Below are positions 1 to 10,469 of a stretch of 20,741 bases of DNA, one piece after another. The stretch lies in NCBI GenBank assembly GCA_036897095.1, contig JAYMSP010003182.1:1-20741 (forward strand), given 5' to 3'. The stretch is from Plantago elongata (lineage: Eukaryota > Streptophyta > Magnoliopsida > Lamiales > Plantaginaceae). The notes under the pieces are model-generated. The model ran no database searches. It worked only from the letters and a program-made list of their open reading frames with translations, and had not been told where the DNA came from. The first letter of the stretch is position 1. Each line of letters begins with the position of its first letter. Both the position numbers and the translations under genes were made by a program.

Positions 1-128
1 ACAATGTGAATACTCGTGTCTTCTATTCAACTAGTTTTTGAAACATGTAGGAACATATTTTGAACCTTAGTAACAAGTTTACTAGAGTTTATTCATACCG
101 TCTTCAAACTTTCTAATGTTTAATAGTT

Positions 129-781
129 TTACTTCACATTTCGGTAAGTGATGTAACGTTCGGCAGTCTCACTTGATCGGATGATTTTTACAACTTGGCC
201 ACACGTTAGCCCATAGTATATGGCGATTGGATCAGTATATTGGATCTGAGTTAGCTGTGTTTCCTTGACGGTGTCTTGCCATTAGAGTTTTCTTTTCTTC
301 AGCAGTAGGCAGTTGATGCTCAGGGACAAGAACATGATCCTTGACGTTGATCAATAACTCAGCCTCCAGGAAAACCTCCAAATGGAATTTTGTAGCTATT
401 TCAGCAACGCAATTCCGGGCAAAGGTCGTTAAATTCTGCTGGACGACTACAATGGCACGATTAACTACAATGGCACGATTAACATTCTCATCTTGCATTC
501 TATTGGCACAAGCCTTTATTGTCTTCACTCCAACCTTTGGTTCGTCAGGAAAGAACACATATACCTTTGATTGGCGGATCCTGATCAGAGCTATTGGTCC
601 GTAAATGTTTGAAAATGTAGAGGTCTTCTCTCTTCATATCGTCGCGATACTCGGTAAGGAATTGATTCTTTGTCATTGCAATCTCCATATCAGTCACCAT
701 ATAATTCATGTCATTCAAAATCTGCATCACCGTTTCCCGGATTCTAAACAGCCTATAGATTTCATCCTCATATAGCACCAT
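129..781 (-). pseudogene. RPB5-like RNA polymerase subunit 5 pseudogene, intron-less, two frameshifts
   Basis: RPB5 is a shared subunit of nuclear RNA polymerases. Read on the minus strand, the segment matches plant RPB5 over nearly its full length in three pieces. The first starts at the ATG at 781 and runs through the conserved MTK and MKREDL motifs to NSSDQ near 585. The second runs from about 568 (VYVFFPDEPKVGVKT) through VVQQNL, KFHLEVF, VLVPEHQ and EEKKTL. The third ([11 protein letters not shown], then TDPIA, GQVVKII, and a C-terminus ending TYRNVK) runs to a TAA at 129-131. Between pieces one and two about 16 extra bases (near 568-584) shift the frame. Between pieces two and three about 2 bases are missing near 266-270. 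An 18-bp tandem duplication at 446-481 repeats NRAIVV in frame. No introns interrupt the match, which suggests a retrocopy, but no poly(A) tail or flanking target repeats are evident. Inference: not translated as a full subunit. A truncated 78-residue N-terminal ORF remains open. Confidence 0.88.
446..481. repeat. 18-bp perfect tandem duplication inside the RPB5 pseudogene
   Basis: ACTACAATGGCACGATTA occurs twice head to tail, at 446-463 and 464-481. It is in frame for the minus-strand RPB5 reading and repeats the six residues NRAIVV. Intact RPB5 proteins have this segment once, before VVQQNL. Confidence 0.95.
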
Positions 782-2770
782 CTTTTTCCTGCAAGAGAAT
801 GATGGCCTTCATTCTTCTCAATCTCACCTGTGGATGGTAGTTGGTGAAGAGAGACGACTGTAACATCTATAAACATTTATTAAAAAATGATGAATTTTGT
901 TACTAAGAAATAAATCATATTAAAACCTTTACAGTTACTGTCAAATTTTATAGAACTCACTTTCAATTATTTATGTATATTAAAGTCAAAACATTAGTTT
1001 TTTTTTACTTAAATCTTTTTCTTTACACGACTATCAAAAATATATATATATTTTTTTTTTGAAACAAAACTTGGAGTATAATTAATATACCCGAACTTTA
1101 AAGTGATAAATATTACTAACACGGGTTTTTCTACAATCAGGCAGTCTTTCGTCTTGCCTGACAACAAACTGAAAATAAAAAAATTAACATATTTATTACA
1201 TTAAAATTTAAAATACTAAAGTGAGATATTGGTAATTCTTAAAAAATATTATTTTAATTTTAATCTTTTTAGAAGGCAAGTTTGATTTGTTTGATAAATA
1301 TATTTATTTTTTTGATTTAAATATTCATAAGGCGGAAGGGTGATGGGGCTTCACCAAGACGGTAAGGCGATGACGAAAACATAGAGAGCTAATGCTCTAA
1401 GTGGAGATAATTAAAAAAATGAAGTGTCTCAATTTTTTTTCCAAACTAATATGAAAAAACTTAATCTCCTCTCCTAGTTAGCAAACTGAACGAACTCCAC
1501 TGGCCACTTTAAGTCCATCGCGAGTCGGTGTCGAACGAAAAAGAGGTGTCAATCGATGAAAGAGAGTTACATGCATCTACCTAATATATCTAGACATTGT
1601 CACAAATCGATAGAATTTATATTAATATAATAACTATATAGATCAATACAATGTAGTTGTGCGGTTGCAACTAACTCGATCTCCGCCTTTCGTGCTTTAT
1701 GTGCTCGGCTACTTGTTGAATTGATTTAGCTCCTAATTATTTGATCTTTCGTGCCTAATTGGAGGGTGCGACGTCAACTGAGACTCGATTTATATATATT
1801 GATCACTATCTCTGTCCTCCTATATATTGAATGACTACATCTTTATTAATGGTGCATACCGCGTTTGAATATATTGAATGACTACATTTTCATTAATTGT
1901 GCACACTACATTTGAAATAGCTAATAAAGTGTTTTTTCCTCATAATTGTTTAATTTAATGAAAATTTGCAATGTTTTTTTTGAAATAGTTAATTAAGGTT
2001 TCTCTCTAAATATTTGAATTCTTTATTTAAAAATTCCAATTGAAAAGGGCGCACCTCATTTTTAGCAAAACGAACTCATAAATTTTATGCAAATGCTAGT
2101 AGTAGGATCAAGCAACAACCTATGATTCCAAAATTTATTGAAGTTGAGGGGATTCTATTAATATAATTCTCCTTATACCAAACAACTTTATATAATATTA
2201 GAATTGAAACGTAATTTTAGATAAAGTTTAAAATGACGATAATCTATATTTTAAAAAAAGTAATTTTTGACAAACATATACTAGTTTGCATGTAAAAATA
2301 GATTTGTTTATAATTTAGTGAATGTATATTCTTTTATCTACTTAAATTATCTAATTAATGTTAATGCTGGACTCCCCTCTCAATCCTGAAATACTCCGAA
2401 AACCAATCACCACTTAATTTCAACTTGCCATAGAATCCTAACTTCGTATGGTGTAATTTAATCAGAATGTTTAATTAATGTAATACTTAGATGAAAAAAT
2501 AACTATTTCATAATAATTCTTACTAATTCGATCCAAGTTGATATATCGGAAGTCGGAGCACATACATCCTCCTCATGAGTCATATAGTCACGTTGCTTTC
2601 CGTGTATGGCCGCGTCAAGTGACACCTTGTGTAAAGTGGTAAACTACACTACTCCAACTTAATTAATTTCGTTCTGCAAAATGAAAAGTTCAATTTCCTC
2701 TTCTTTTCCTTCACCATTAATACCTTGTTACATAAATTAACAATCTTTATGGCTCGTGTCAAAACAACAT
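782..2770. other. AT-rich intergenic region, no gene seen
   Basis: No open frame of useful length and no recognisable protein similarity on either strand. The stretch has many A/T runs, including an AT-dinucleotide and poly(T) run near 1040-1060. It contains a 47-bp tandem repeat at 1822-1916 and a less AT-rich patch at about 1330-1560 that I cannot identify. It separates the RPB5 pseudogene from the hydrolase gene, and its right end should hold the hydrolase promoter. Confidence 0.6.
1822..1916. repeat. Two-copy tandem repeat, about 47-bp unit
   Basis: The unit starts with ATATATTGAATGACTACAT and ends with a TTTGAA segment. Copy 1 begins at 1822 and copy 2 at 1869. The copies differ at several bases within the TTATTAATGGTGCAT part, so the duplication is not recent. 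No coding potential is seen. Confidence 0.8.
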
Positions 2771-2780
2771 ACACGTGGCA
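2771..2780 (+). promoter_or_regulatory. ABRE / G-box (ACACGTGGCA) upstream of the hydrolase gene
   Basis: ACACGTGGC contains the CACGTG core at 2772-2777 in the context bound by plant bZIP (ABF/AREB) and some bHLH factors. It lies about 360 bp upstream of the hydrolase ATG and about 100-150 bp before a pyrimidine-rich stretch (2895-3000) that looks like the 5' leader, so it is placed as a proximal promoter element. Abscisic-acid response is an inference. A single element without a coupling element is weak evidence. Confidence 0.5.
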
Positions 2781-3055
2781 GCATTAGCACATCATACAAG
2801 ACGTAACACGTCACCACTGCAACCAAAATTCATCCAATCCAATCCAATATCTTATGTAGGTCCAAACCGACCCGACTCCACAAACTCAACCGACCCTTTC
2901 TTCTTCTTCTTCTCCTCATTGTTCTTGTTGTTCTTCGACGAAAAGAATCGTCGTCGTTAAAGCTAGATTCTCTCTCTTTCTTCTCGTCTTCTTCTCCAGA
3001 TTTTGTTCCATTCATTTCATTCCAATTCCAAACATTAATCACTTCATTGTATTGT

Positions 3056-3094
3056 ATGTTTGGATTTGAATTGTTGATCTATATTCATTGCTAA
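3056..3094 (+). other. Short upstream ORF in the hydrolase 5' leader (12 codons plus stop)
   Basis: An ATG at 3056 opens a reading frame of 12 codons ending in TAA at 3092-3094, 40 bp before the main ATG at 3135. The surrounding DNA is pyrimidine-rich at 2895-3000 and shows no splice site between the two starts, so both ATGs should lie in one leader. Another ATG at 2852 is followed directly by a stop. Such uORFs can lower translation of the main ORF, but no conserved peptide is recognised here. Confidence 0.4.
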
Positions 3095-3134
3095 AACTGA
3101 GCTAACAAGGACGAATTACATTACTACGGTGGCG

Positions 3135-6100
3135 ATGCAACGGCTCGTTGACAATGTCATCGCTATCACCAAAGAGTCAGTCGTTTCTCCTTTTCTTCTT
3201 ATTCTGCCGCTTCGTCTGTTATCTTCGTTGTGTATGCATAGGAGTGACTTTGATCTGTTCATCAATCATCATTTTAGTTTGATTTAAGCAATTGATTGAT
3301 TAGACGTAGGGTTTTGCTTAGTGTTTGATTAATTGATTGCATTAGCTTTGTTTCACTGTTTCGATGGTGAATTTACTGGTAGCATAATTTCACTGTTTCG
3401 ATGGTGAATTTCTGGTAGAATGTTTATGAAGCTGTTACGGAGATAGAAAATATTGTTAATTAGCTTATTTTCACCGTTTGGATGGTTAATTTACTGGTAG
3501 CATGTTTTTCTTCCTTTTTATGCCTCTCCATCTATTATCTTCGCTGTGTATGCTTAGAAATGATTTTGATCTGTTCATTATTTTAGTTTGATTTAAGTAA
3601 TTAATGGCTTAGATGTATGAGATTTAGCTTAGTGTTTGATTAATTGATTGCATTAGCTTATTTTTACTGTTTGGATGGATATTTTACTGGTAGCTTGTTT
3701 TCTTCTGTCTTGTTATCTGTTATCATCGCTGTGTCTGTTTCTGCAAGTTATGTGATCGTTATATCTGTCTGCTTTAGAGATGTGACTTGATCTGTCCATC
3801 ATCTTAGTTTGATTCAACTAATCCGTGGCTTAGGCATATGAGCTCTCGCTTGGTGTTTAACTAATTGGCTGTATTAGTTTATTTTCACTGTTTGGATGGT
3901 TAATTAGCATTTACTGGTAGCATGATTTTTAAGATTCTACTAAGATAGAAAATAGTGTTTGTTAGTATAGTATGTAGGAGTAGTACGTTACAGCCTTGGC
4001 TTAGCTAGAGATATGTGTTTTACTTGATGTGCATAGTTATCTGCTAGTTGTTAGGTGTGCTTAGGATCTTTTGTGATTCACGATACAAGAGGGCAAACTT
4101 CTTAGGGTCCCATGACGATATTTGGACTCATCCTCTTTCAGAAACGTTAGTGAGCAAGAGAATCCCATCACCCCCGACCCATGGAGGATCTGACACCCAT
4201 TTCCCTTTCTTTCAGGTCGGTGAAGACAATCACATATGAGTCACTTAATAATATTGTGAGGTTTATTAATGGAGTGTCAGCGCTGTTGTTGGCTGTATTG
4301 CCTGGGAAGGCTTCTATTCTTGAAGGCATGCATGGTTGGGAGCTTAGGCCAACCTTTCGTGGACCACGTCTCCCACGCTGGATGGAGAAGTAAGATCTCA
4401 TTCTGCTAATATAAACATTTGGGTTCATACATGTATTGGCTTATCACTATGCTACATCTCTCGACAAAATGTGTACACCATAATTTATTTGGATATGTAT
4501 TACTATTTACCAATTAATTTGAATTTACTAGTTAATTCGGGCCTAATTGATATTTTTGCTGTGTTTTGTTATTCGTCTGTGAAAGTTATATATTTATTGC
4601 TACATATATAGCCAAGTGAGAAGTGAAGCATATTAAGCAAGAAGCTGTGCCTTTGAAAGTTTCTTGAATTTAATGCCTCTAATCCAATTTAGTATCAAGT
4701 AAAGAGCTTTCTCTTAAAAATTTCTTGAAATTTGTGTCCTATTCGTTAATTAGTTATTAAATGCTAAGTATGGCTTACACATGACTTGCTAGTAATCGAG
4801 TTCTCTTGTTCTTCTTCTCTATTAATTTTTCTTTTCCTTCCAATTATAAGTTTCCATGCATTCTGATATCTTGGTTTGTAGGTTTTGACCTCAGGAATGA
4901 ATTCTCAAATTAAATAAAGAATTAGCATATTTTACAAAGACGGGATGTCCTATATAGTTCTTGGCTCTGTGCATGTCATAAGCTGTTCTTGCCTCTTGTC
5001 TTGTTGCTCTGCACAAATTTAGTTTCTGTTGCTTCACATGAACAATTATATTATTTATTATTTTCTTGATGCAGTGGTGTATCATCATTCAATCAGTTCA
5101 TTCATGAGGTCTCCATTGACTCTGACTCATCCTCAAGTGTAGATTATTCATCTGATGGAGAGGATAGCGATTATCCTCCAACCCCTTTATCACAAAGTTC
5201 CCGTTTCTCAAGGCAAAGAAGTCTCCCAAACCACGATAGAAGTTGGATACAATTGATCATTGCTATTTGTTCTTGGCTTTTGTTTCCAGTGAAATTTATC
5301 TTGGGCATCCCGATTTATATTTTCACATTGGTCACCGGTAGGAAAGTTAAAGCATCTTCCAGGTTGGGAACGTCCCGTTCTTCATTTGCGAGCTCTCCTA
5401 GAAGACCGCAAAATGTCAAGGACAATGTCTTCCAACGGGCCACTGATCGGAGGCGTGGGGTTGTTGAGGTTAGTCTCTCTGTGCATTTCTCTCATGTATG
5501 CTATATCACGATTGTGATAAGGTCCAGAGTTTATTCATTCTAGGGAACAAACCCAGTGGTGAAACAGAACCTTTAGTTGTGTAAACAGGTGTTCTACCAA
5601 ACAGTACAAATCTCAAGCCCATGTGACATTAAGAACTTAGCTTTTATTGGGCTTACAGTTAATCAGTTACACTTCAATATGAAACTTGTACTGACCTCTG
5701 ATAGTTTATAGTTCATAGTAGAACTTCAGACATTAAAAAATGAAAATAAACCCAAGCATGTGAAAATAAACCAACCAACCCGCCTTTAACCTCAGCCTCA
5801 CAATTCTCAGGGTTAAAACTATGTGCATTGTATGATTGTATACTAGCTTTCTTTTGGTTATGTTGGTTTCATTTCCATAGATCTGAAATGGCGTATAATA
5901 TTTTAGGATCTTCACCTTGCAACTGAGATCTTCATAGAATCTGTGTTTGAAGTTGTTCACAAGGCTGCACACTGTGTACTAGCTCCAATGGACACGGTGA
6001 AAAGAACCTTCAGTTGGTTTATTACTCGAAACAATGAATCTATGGACGTACCTGCTGGGGCTCCGGGAACTACTGTCCCAACCACTGTTCTATCGCATAA

Positions 6101-9100
6101 TGATCCTACTCCTACAGAAAAGAAGACTTCTTACAGTGCCCTCAATACAGATGCACGGACTTGTCGGGATGTCATAACGGAATATGGGTATGACTACTTA
6201 ATTTAGTTTTCTTTGTTTACTTTTGTGCTATGTTTATGGTGTATGCTTCTTGGTGAAATTGCATTATTGACTTGTTAAAAACGTAATAAATTCACGTACT
6301 TGGTTTGAATTCTTCCACCCCAGTAACTGAAAAATGAAGATGGGTGTTATATATATTGTCTTGCCATACACTTATACTTTAAAATGAATATAGTTTAGAA
6401 AGAAGAGCCCAACTTCCATTCTCTGGATTACCTGTACTTTCTTGCTGAAGTAAGAGTTAACATGTATATCTTGTTCAGGTATCCTTACGAAGCTATTCGT
6501 GTGGTCACTGCTGATGGTTATGTTCTTCTTCTGGAAAGAATCCCCAGGTGCGTGTTCACCCTAAATACCATGCGGTGCAATTCGGTCTTTGGAAGTCTTC
6601 TTCTAATGCTTTTGTGGTTTGGATACTTAATATTTTCCTGTTACCTGCTTTGATGTTTTTTATTTCTTTTTTTTTTTTTACGTGCAGGAGGGATTCAAGG
6701 AAAGTTGTCTATCTCCAACATGGAATATTAGATTCATCGATGGGGTGAGTTACATTTTTGTCAGTTGCCATGTATACGCTTTTGTCTAGTGTCTACTCAA
6801 TTTGAAGACCACATTATGTGGTAACATTTTCTGGAGTGGGACAAGCACACAGTGATCCGGCTGTCTTAGTCAGGCTTTGTTTCTTTTGTGTGAAGGACTC
6901 TTTGGTTCTTATTATCTTAATCTGGTTCTTATATTATCTGATTTGTTTCGGAGTATCATATTTATCTTTCAACTTCAATGCTGATACAGATGGGTATCCA
7001 ATGGGGTCGTCGGTTCTCCTGCCTTTGCAGCATTCGATCAAGGTTTGCATCTCTCTTACCTGTATGCCTAGCTTCTATAACTGCAGCATTTTGAAGGTTT
7101 GGCATGTTCACCTACCATTTCCAGGATATGATGTTTTCCTTGGGAACTTCCGTGGTTTAGTGTCAAGAGAACACGCAGACAAAAATATTTCATCACGGCA
7201 GTAAGTATCTGAAATTGTGTTGGTAGCTGCCTGAATTATCGTTTTACTTTTATCGCATGCTGTAGCATTGATGTCTGGCAAATATGCACCCTGTATTGGT
7301 TTCATATCTACAATGGCAATTAATATGATGTGGTTTGAGATTTGAGAACCTACTTTTCTTTGTGATTCTTCATAATCATATTCGTAGTAGCATTGGTTTC
7401 CGAACGGGACCTACTATTTTCTCTTCCATGTAGACATCTGGACTTGGTATTCGTATCTTTCATAAACAGAAGGGAGAAAATATGAACAAGCCGGGTCTGA
7501 CAAGTTGACGTGCATAGTCTTTTGACACAGTACTTTTTTATTTAGAATCTGTGATTTCACACCCTTAAGTCGTTATATGACTATGAAAGATAAAGTGAAG
7601 TGTAAACAAACCTTCAATGTGCTGTTCTAGAGGTTGTCTAGACCAATGCCTAATATGCTGCCTATGTCTTTCTATATGATTGGATACCTAAAAATTGATT
7701 AATTGTCTTGCATCATACTTATATTCTACATCATGTACAAGTTATTAGTCGCATTCATCAATCTACAGCTCTCCGTTTTGTTTGTCCATTATATTCTCTA
7801 GCAAGTGTTTGTGCTGTATTTGCAGTCAAATTAAATTGAATAATTAATGCCTGGTGTTGGTGTGTGGCCGTGTGTGAAATTTATCTCATTTATTGGGCCT
7901 GTTATATTATATGTGGGATTTGACATTTGTTGTCATGCAAAAATATGCTATCAAGCACGTTGATGTTTTTGTGGTGCAACATTCAGTCAGGCCTTTCTTG
8001 GTAAAAATATGATTTTGTGGTTTCATTTCTAGAGTCTTTCATTTTGGTCAAGCAACTTTTGATGCGAGTACAAGGTCAACAACAGTCATCTACTGATTTT
8101 CAATGCAAATGTATCCCTTGGTAGCTTCATTGTGATAATTATATTCTAATTGTTTCATCAAGCGTACCTCACAAATATTAGATATTCTTACCAATAATTA
8201 CACTATTCAATGTTCTGTTATTGTAAGATGATAGAATCCTGAGATGCTATATGTGAAGCATTTTTTTGTTTGAGAAAGTTATTGCTCCTATCAAATTATA
8301 TGCAATTGTCATATTTGATTATGGAATCATATTTTCATTGCCTTTCATATTCTTATGTAGATATTGGAAGTATTCGATAAACGAGCATGGTACAGAAGAC
8401 ATACCTGCTATGATGGAGAAGATACATGAAATCAAGACATCAGAATTAGAGCCCAGCCCCGACCTACAGGAAGAAATTAATCCAGATCAACCTTACAAAG
8501 TGTGCGCAATTTGTCATAGTCTTGGAGGAGCTGCCATCTTGATGTATATCCTTACACGCCGAATTGAGGAAAAGCCTCACAGACTCTCAAGGATGATTCT
8601 ACTTTCTCCAGCAGGCTTCCATCACGACTCAACATTGCTTTTTGCTATGTTTGAATATCTCTTTCTTCTTTTCGCTCCCGTCTTAGCAATTATATTCCCA
8701 GCTTTCTACATCCCAACACGTTTTTTCCGCATGCTTATGAACAAATTAGCTCGTGATTTTCATAACTTACCGGCAGTTGGGGGTTTGGTGCAAACCCTTA
8801 TGAGTTACGTGGTTGGCGGGGATAGTTCAAATTGGGTTGGTGTGCTGGGGTTACCGCACTACAACATGAATGACATGCCAGGTGTTGCTTTTCGAGTGGC
8901 TCTCCATCTGGCTCAGATGAAACATGGGAAAAAGTTCAGAATGTTTGATTATGGTAGCGCGGAGGCCAATATGGTAGCATATGGTTCACCTGAGCCGTTA
9001 GATTTAGGGGAGTACTACGGTTTTATCGATATCCCCGTTGATCTCGTGGCTGGGAAGAAGGATAAGGTGATCCGACCATCTATGGTTAGGAAGCATTACG

Positions 9101-9297
9101 AGTTGATGAAAAATGGGGGAGTTGATGCGTCATACCGTGAGTATGAATATGCACACTTGGATTTCACATTTTCGCACCGTGAAGAGCTTTTGTCGTATGT
9201 TATGTCGCGTTTGCTATTGGTGGACCCCTCCCCAAAGCATGTGTACAGGCCAAAGTCGTTGAAGTTGAGGAAAAGAGAGTTAGTAACAGAAAAATGA
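3135..9297 (+). CDS. Lipase-family alpha/beta hydrolase (AT1G73920/AT1G18460 type), nine coding exons, complete
   Basis: Joining 3135-3175, 4216-4389, 5075-5468, 5907-6187, 6479-6547, 6688-6744, 6990-7042, 7125-7200 and 8361-9297 gives 2082 nt (693 residues) without internal stops. All introns are GT-AG. The start MQRLVDN and the whole length match the Arabidopsis AT1G73920 family (about 700 residues). The N-terminal part holds a Ser/Asp-rich acidic stretch (about 85-105), a hydrophobic segment (130-159, possible membrane anchor) and a variable linker. A partial AB-hydrolase lipase domain follows (about 284-345: DARTCRDVITEYGYPYEAI), then LQHG at 329-332 (oxyanion-hole region) and GYDVFLGNFRG at 357-367. 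The nucleophile elbow is CHSLGG with Ser435. Asp616 (KKDKV) and His647 (AHLDF) complete the likely triad. The first Gly of GxSxG is Cys here, and the relatives I recall also lack it. Relatives are lysosomal acid-lipase-like and act on neutral or steryl lipid esters. Substrate and location here are unknown. Confidence 0.95.
3181..3935 (+). repeat. Degenerate triplicated repeat within intron 1 of the hydrolase gene
   Basis: Intron 1 (3176-4215) contains three diverged head-to-tail units. Each has the same order of landmarks: a TTATCTTCG(C/T)TGTGT-like box, GATCTGTTCAT (at 3252, 3568 and 3789), TTAGTTTGATT, a TTAGTGTTTGATTAATTG-like box, then CACTGTTTGGATGG and TTTACTGGTAGC. Unit spacing is about 316 and 221 bp. 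The first unit is longer because its last box is itself duplicated (near 3352-3390 and 3390-3420) and repeated again near 3468-3502. Units differ by substitutions and indels, so the expansion is old. No coding potential is seen. Confidence 0.8.
7201..8360 (+). other. Intron 8 of the hydrolase gene (1160 nt), nothing else recognised
   Basis: Donor GTAAGT after codon part CA (exon end 7200) and acceptor TATGTAG before ATATTGG (exon start 8361) rebuild a Gln codon and continue into the family motif YWKYSINEH. The interior is AT-rich, without open frames matching known proteins and without obvious inverted terminal repeats. The open frame directly upstream of exon 9, beginning at 8266, is intronic read-through and not an alternative start supported by the family. 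Confidence 0.85.
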
Positions 9298-10469
9298 GTT
9301 TGATGAGCTACCACACCTGATACCTGGCCTTCTAGTTTGGTGCTTCAGGGTTTATTACTTGTATGGTTCATGTTCTTTCTATGTTCTCTCTATAGAGGTA
9401 ACATGAAGCCTGCTCGGACATGCTCTAATGTCTATATATATTTAGTGTAGGTCGTTGTATTATATGTCACTCCTCTCTGTAGAAACTAGCAGGTGGAAGT
9501 TGTGATAGATGTACGAGAATGGAACAGATCATGTACAGATGTTTTAAGTTTATCGATCAATCTTACCTGAAGTTCGTGGTGCAGCTTTACTATTTTGCAT
9601 TATGAATTAGTTATGAGTAATCTGTCAAAGTTCGTCATGTAGCTCGTATTTTAAGAAGCAGTGGATGACTTTTGGTAGCAACAAATTACTTCCATTTAAA
9701 CTGTTGATGTCAAATCGACATTGCTTGTAGCTAAAAACTGTAACGAAATGCAAGCCTGACCTGACCGACTTCTGAGCTGCAATCTCAGACGCTCAAAGCA
9801 GGCAGTGTAGAATGGAATCAGTGGGGATGTGAGATTTCAAATAGCTCGAATGTGTAAATTTGCAGCTTAATCCTGAATGACAAACTCTAGGATTGAATCA
9901 TCTCTAAAGTTGTTTATTGAACTACAATAGTATTTTCAGTTCTTCATGTAGTTCATCTGCTTCATGAACTCAGGAGTTCGTAAAATTATCATTCCGTATT
10001 TTTACGAACATCTGAGTATTGTTTAAGAACTTTGCTGCCAAACCGCATCTCGACTAGGCGACGACCAAACATCAACATTACATCTTTAGACTTTGGGTAC
10101 TCGCACATTAATGCGAGTAGCTAAAGATGAGATGTTAATCCTGCCTTTTGAAATTCTGCTCATCGTGTAGTGACAATCCAACTGGTGAGTGCATCTAGAT
10201 TCTTTTTCACAGAGAGAACATCAAGTTTTTAATCAATGGAGAATAAATTTGCTAACCAAATAATGCTAAATTGATGTCTCAATATCAAAGGTACAACTGT
10301 ACATCAATATGAAACTGCTAACCAAAGTTAGCTTAGTCCTTATAGGATACTTGATCTAGCTTGGATGCTCAAATTCTAAAAAATGAAAATGCAAGAGCTC
10401 CAGGAAAAATTAACAACGGATAATAGGAAAAACCGCAAATTATAGTGTTCGATGCAGAAATGAATTGGT
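9298..10469. other. Convergent 3' intergenic region between hydrolase (+) and HD-Zip (-) genes
   Basis: The two stop codons face each other 1172 bp apart, so this stretch should hold both 3' UTRs. No open frames of note. An AATAAA on the minus strand (plus TTTATT at 9913-9918) and another at 9350-9355 are possible polyadenylation signals, but plant signals are loose and neither can be assigned. A strong hairpin lies at 10074-10136 and is listed separately. Confidence 0.6.
10074..10136. repeat. Two-part hairpin (inverted repeat) in the convergent 3' region
   Basis: The outer arms AACATTACATCTTTAG (10074-10089) and CTAAAGATGAGATGTT (10121-10136) are reverse complements at 14 of 16 positions. 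Inside, TACTCGCA (10098-10105) pairs perfectly with TGCGAGTA (10112-10119) around a 6-nt loop. Eight nucleotides lie unpaired on the left side between the stems and one G on the right. It sits 334 bp past the HD-Zip stop codon, so it could fold in that mRNA's 3' UTR. No flanking target-site duplication is evident. Confidence 0.8.

Noticed and set aside
782..830. Possible mini-intron (CAG|GTGAGA to TTGCAG) just upstream of the RPB5 pseudogene start
   Set aside because: The implied intron is only about 39 nt, below the usual plant minimum, and no coding sequence continues upstream.
2775..2960. Plus-strand open frame of 61 codons before the hydrolase gene
   Set aside because: It lacks an ATG start, its poly-Phe translation comes from the pyrimidine-rich leader, and it matches no family.
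8266..8360. Alternative start upstream of hydrolase exon 9
   Set aside because: The frame is intron 8 read-through. A good acceptor at 8360, codon phase and family homology place the exon start at 8361.
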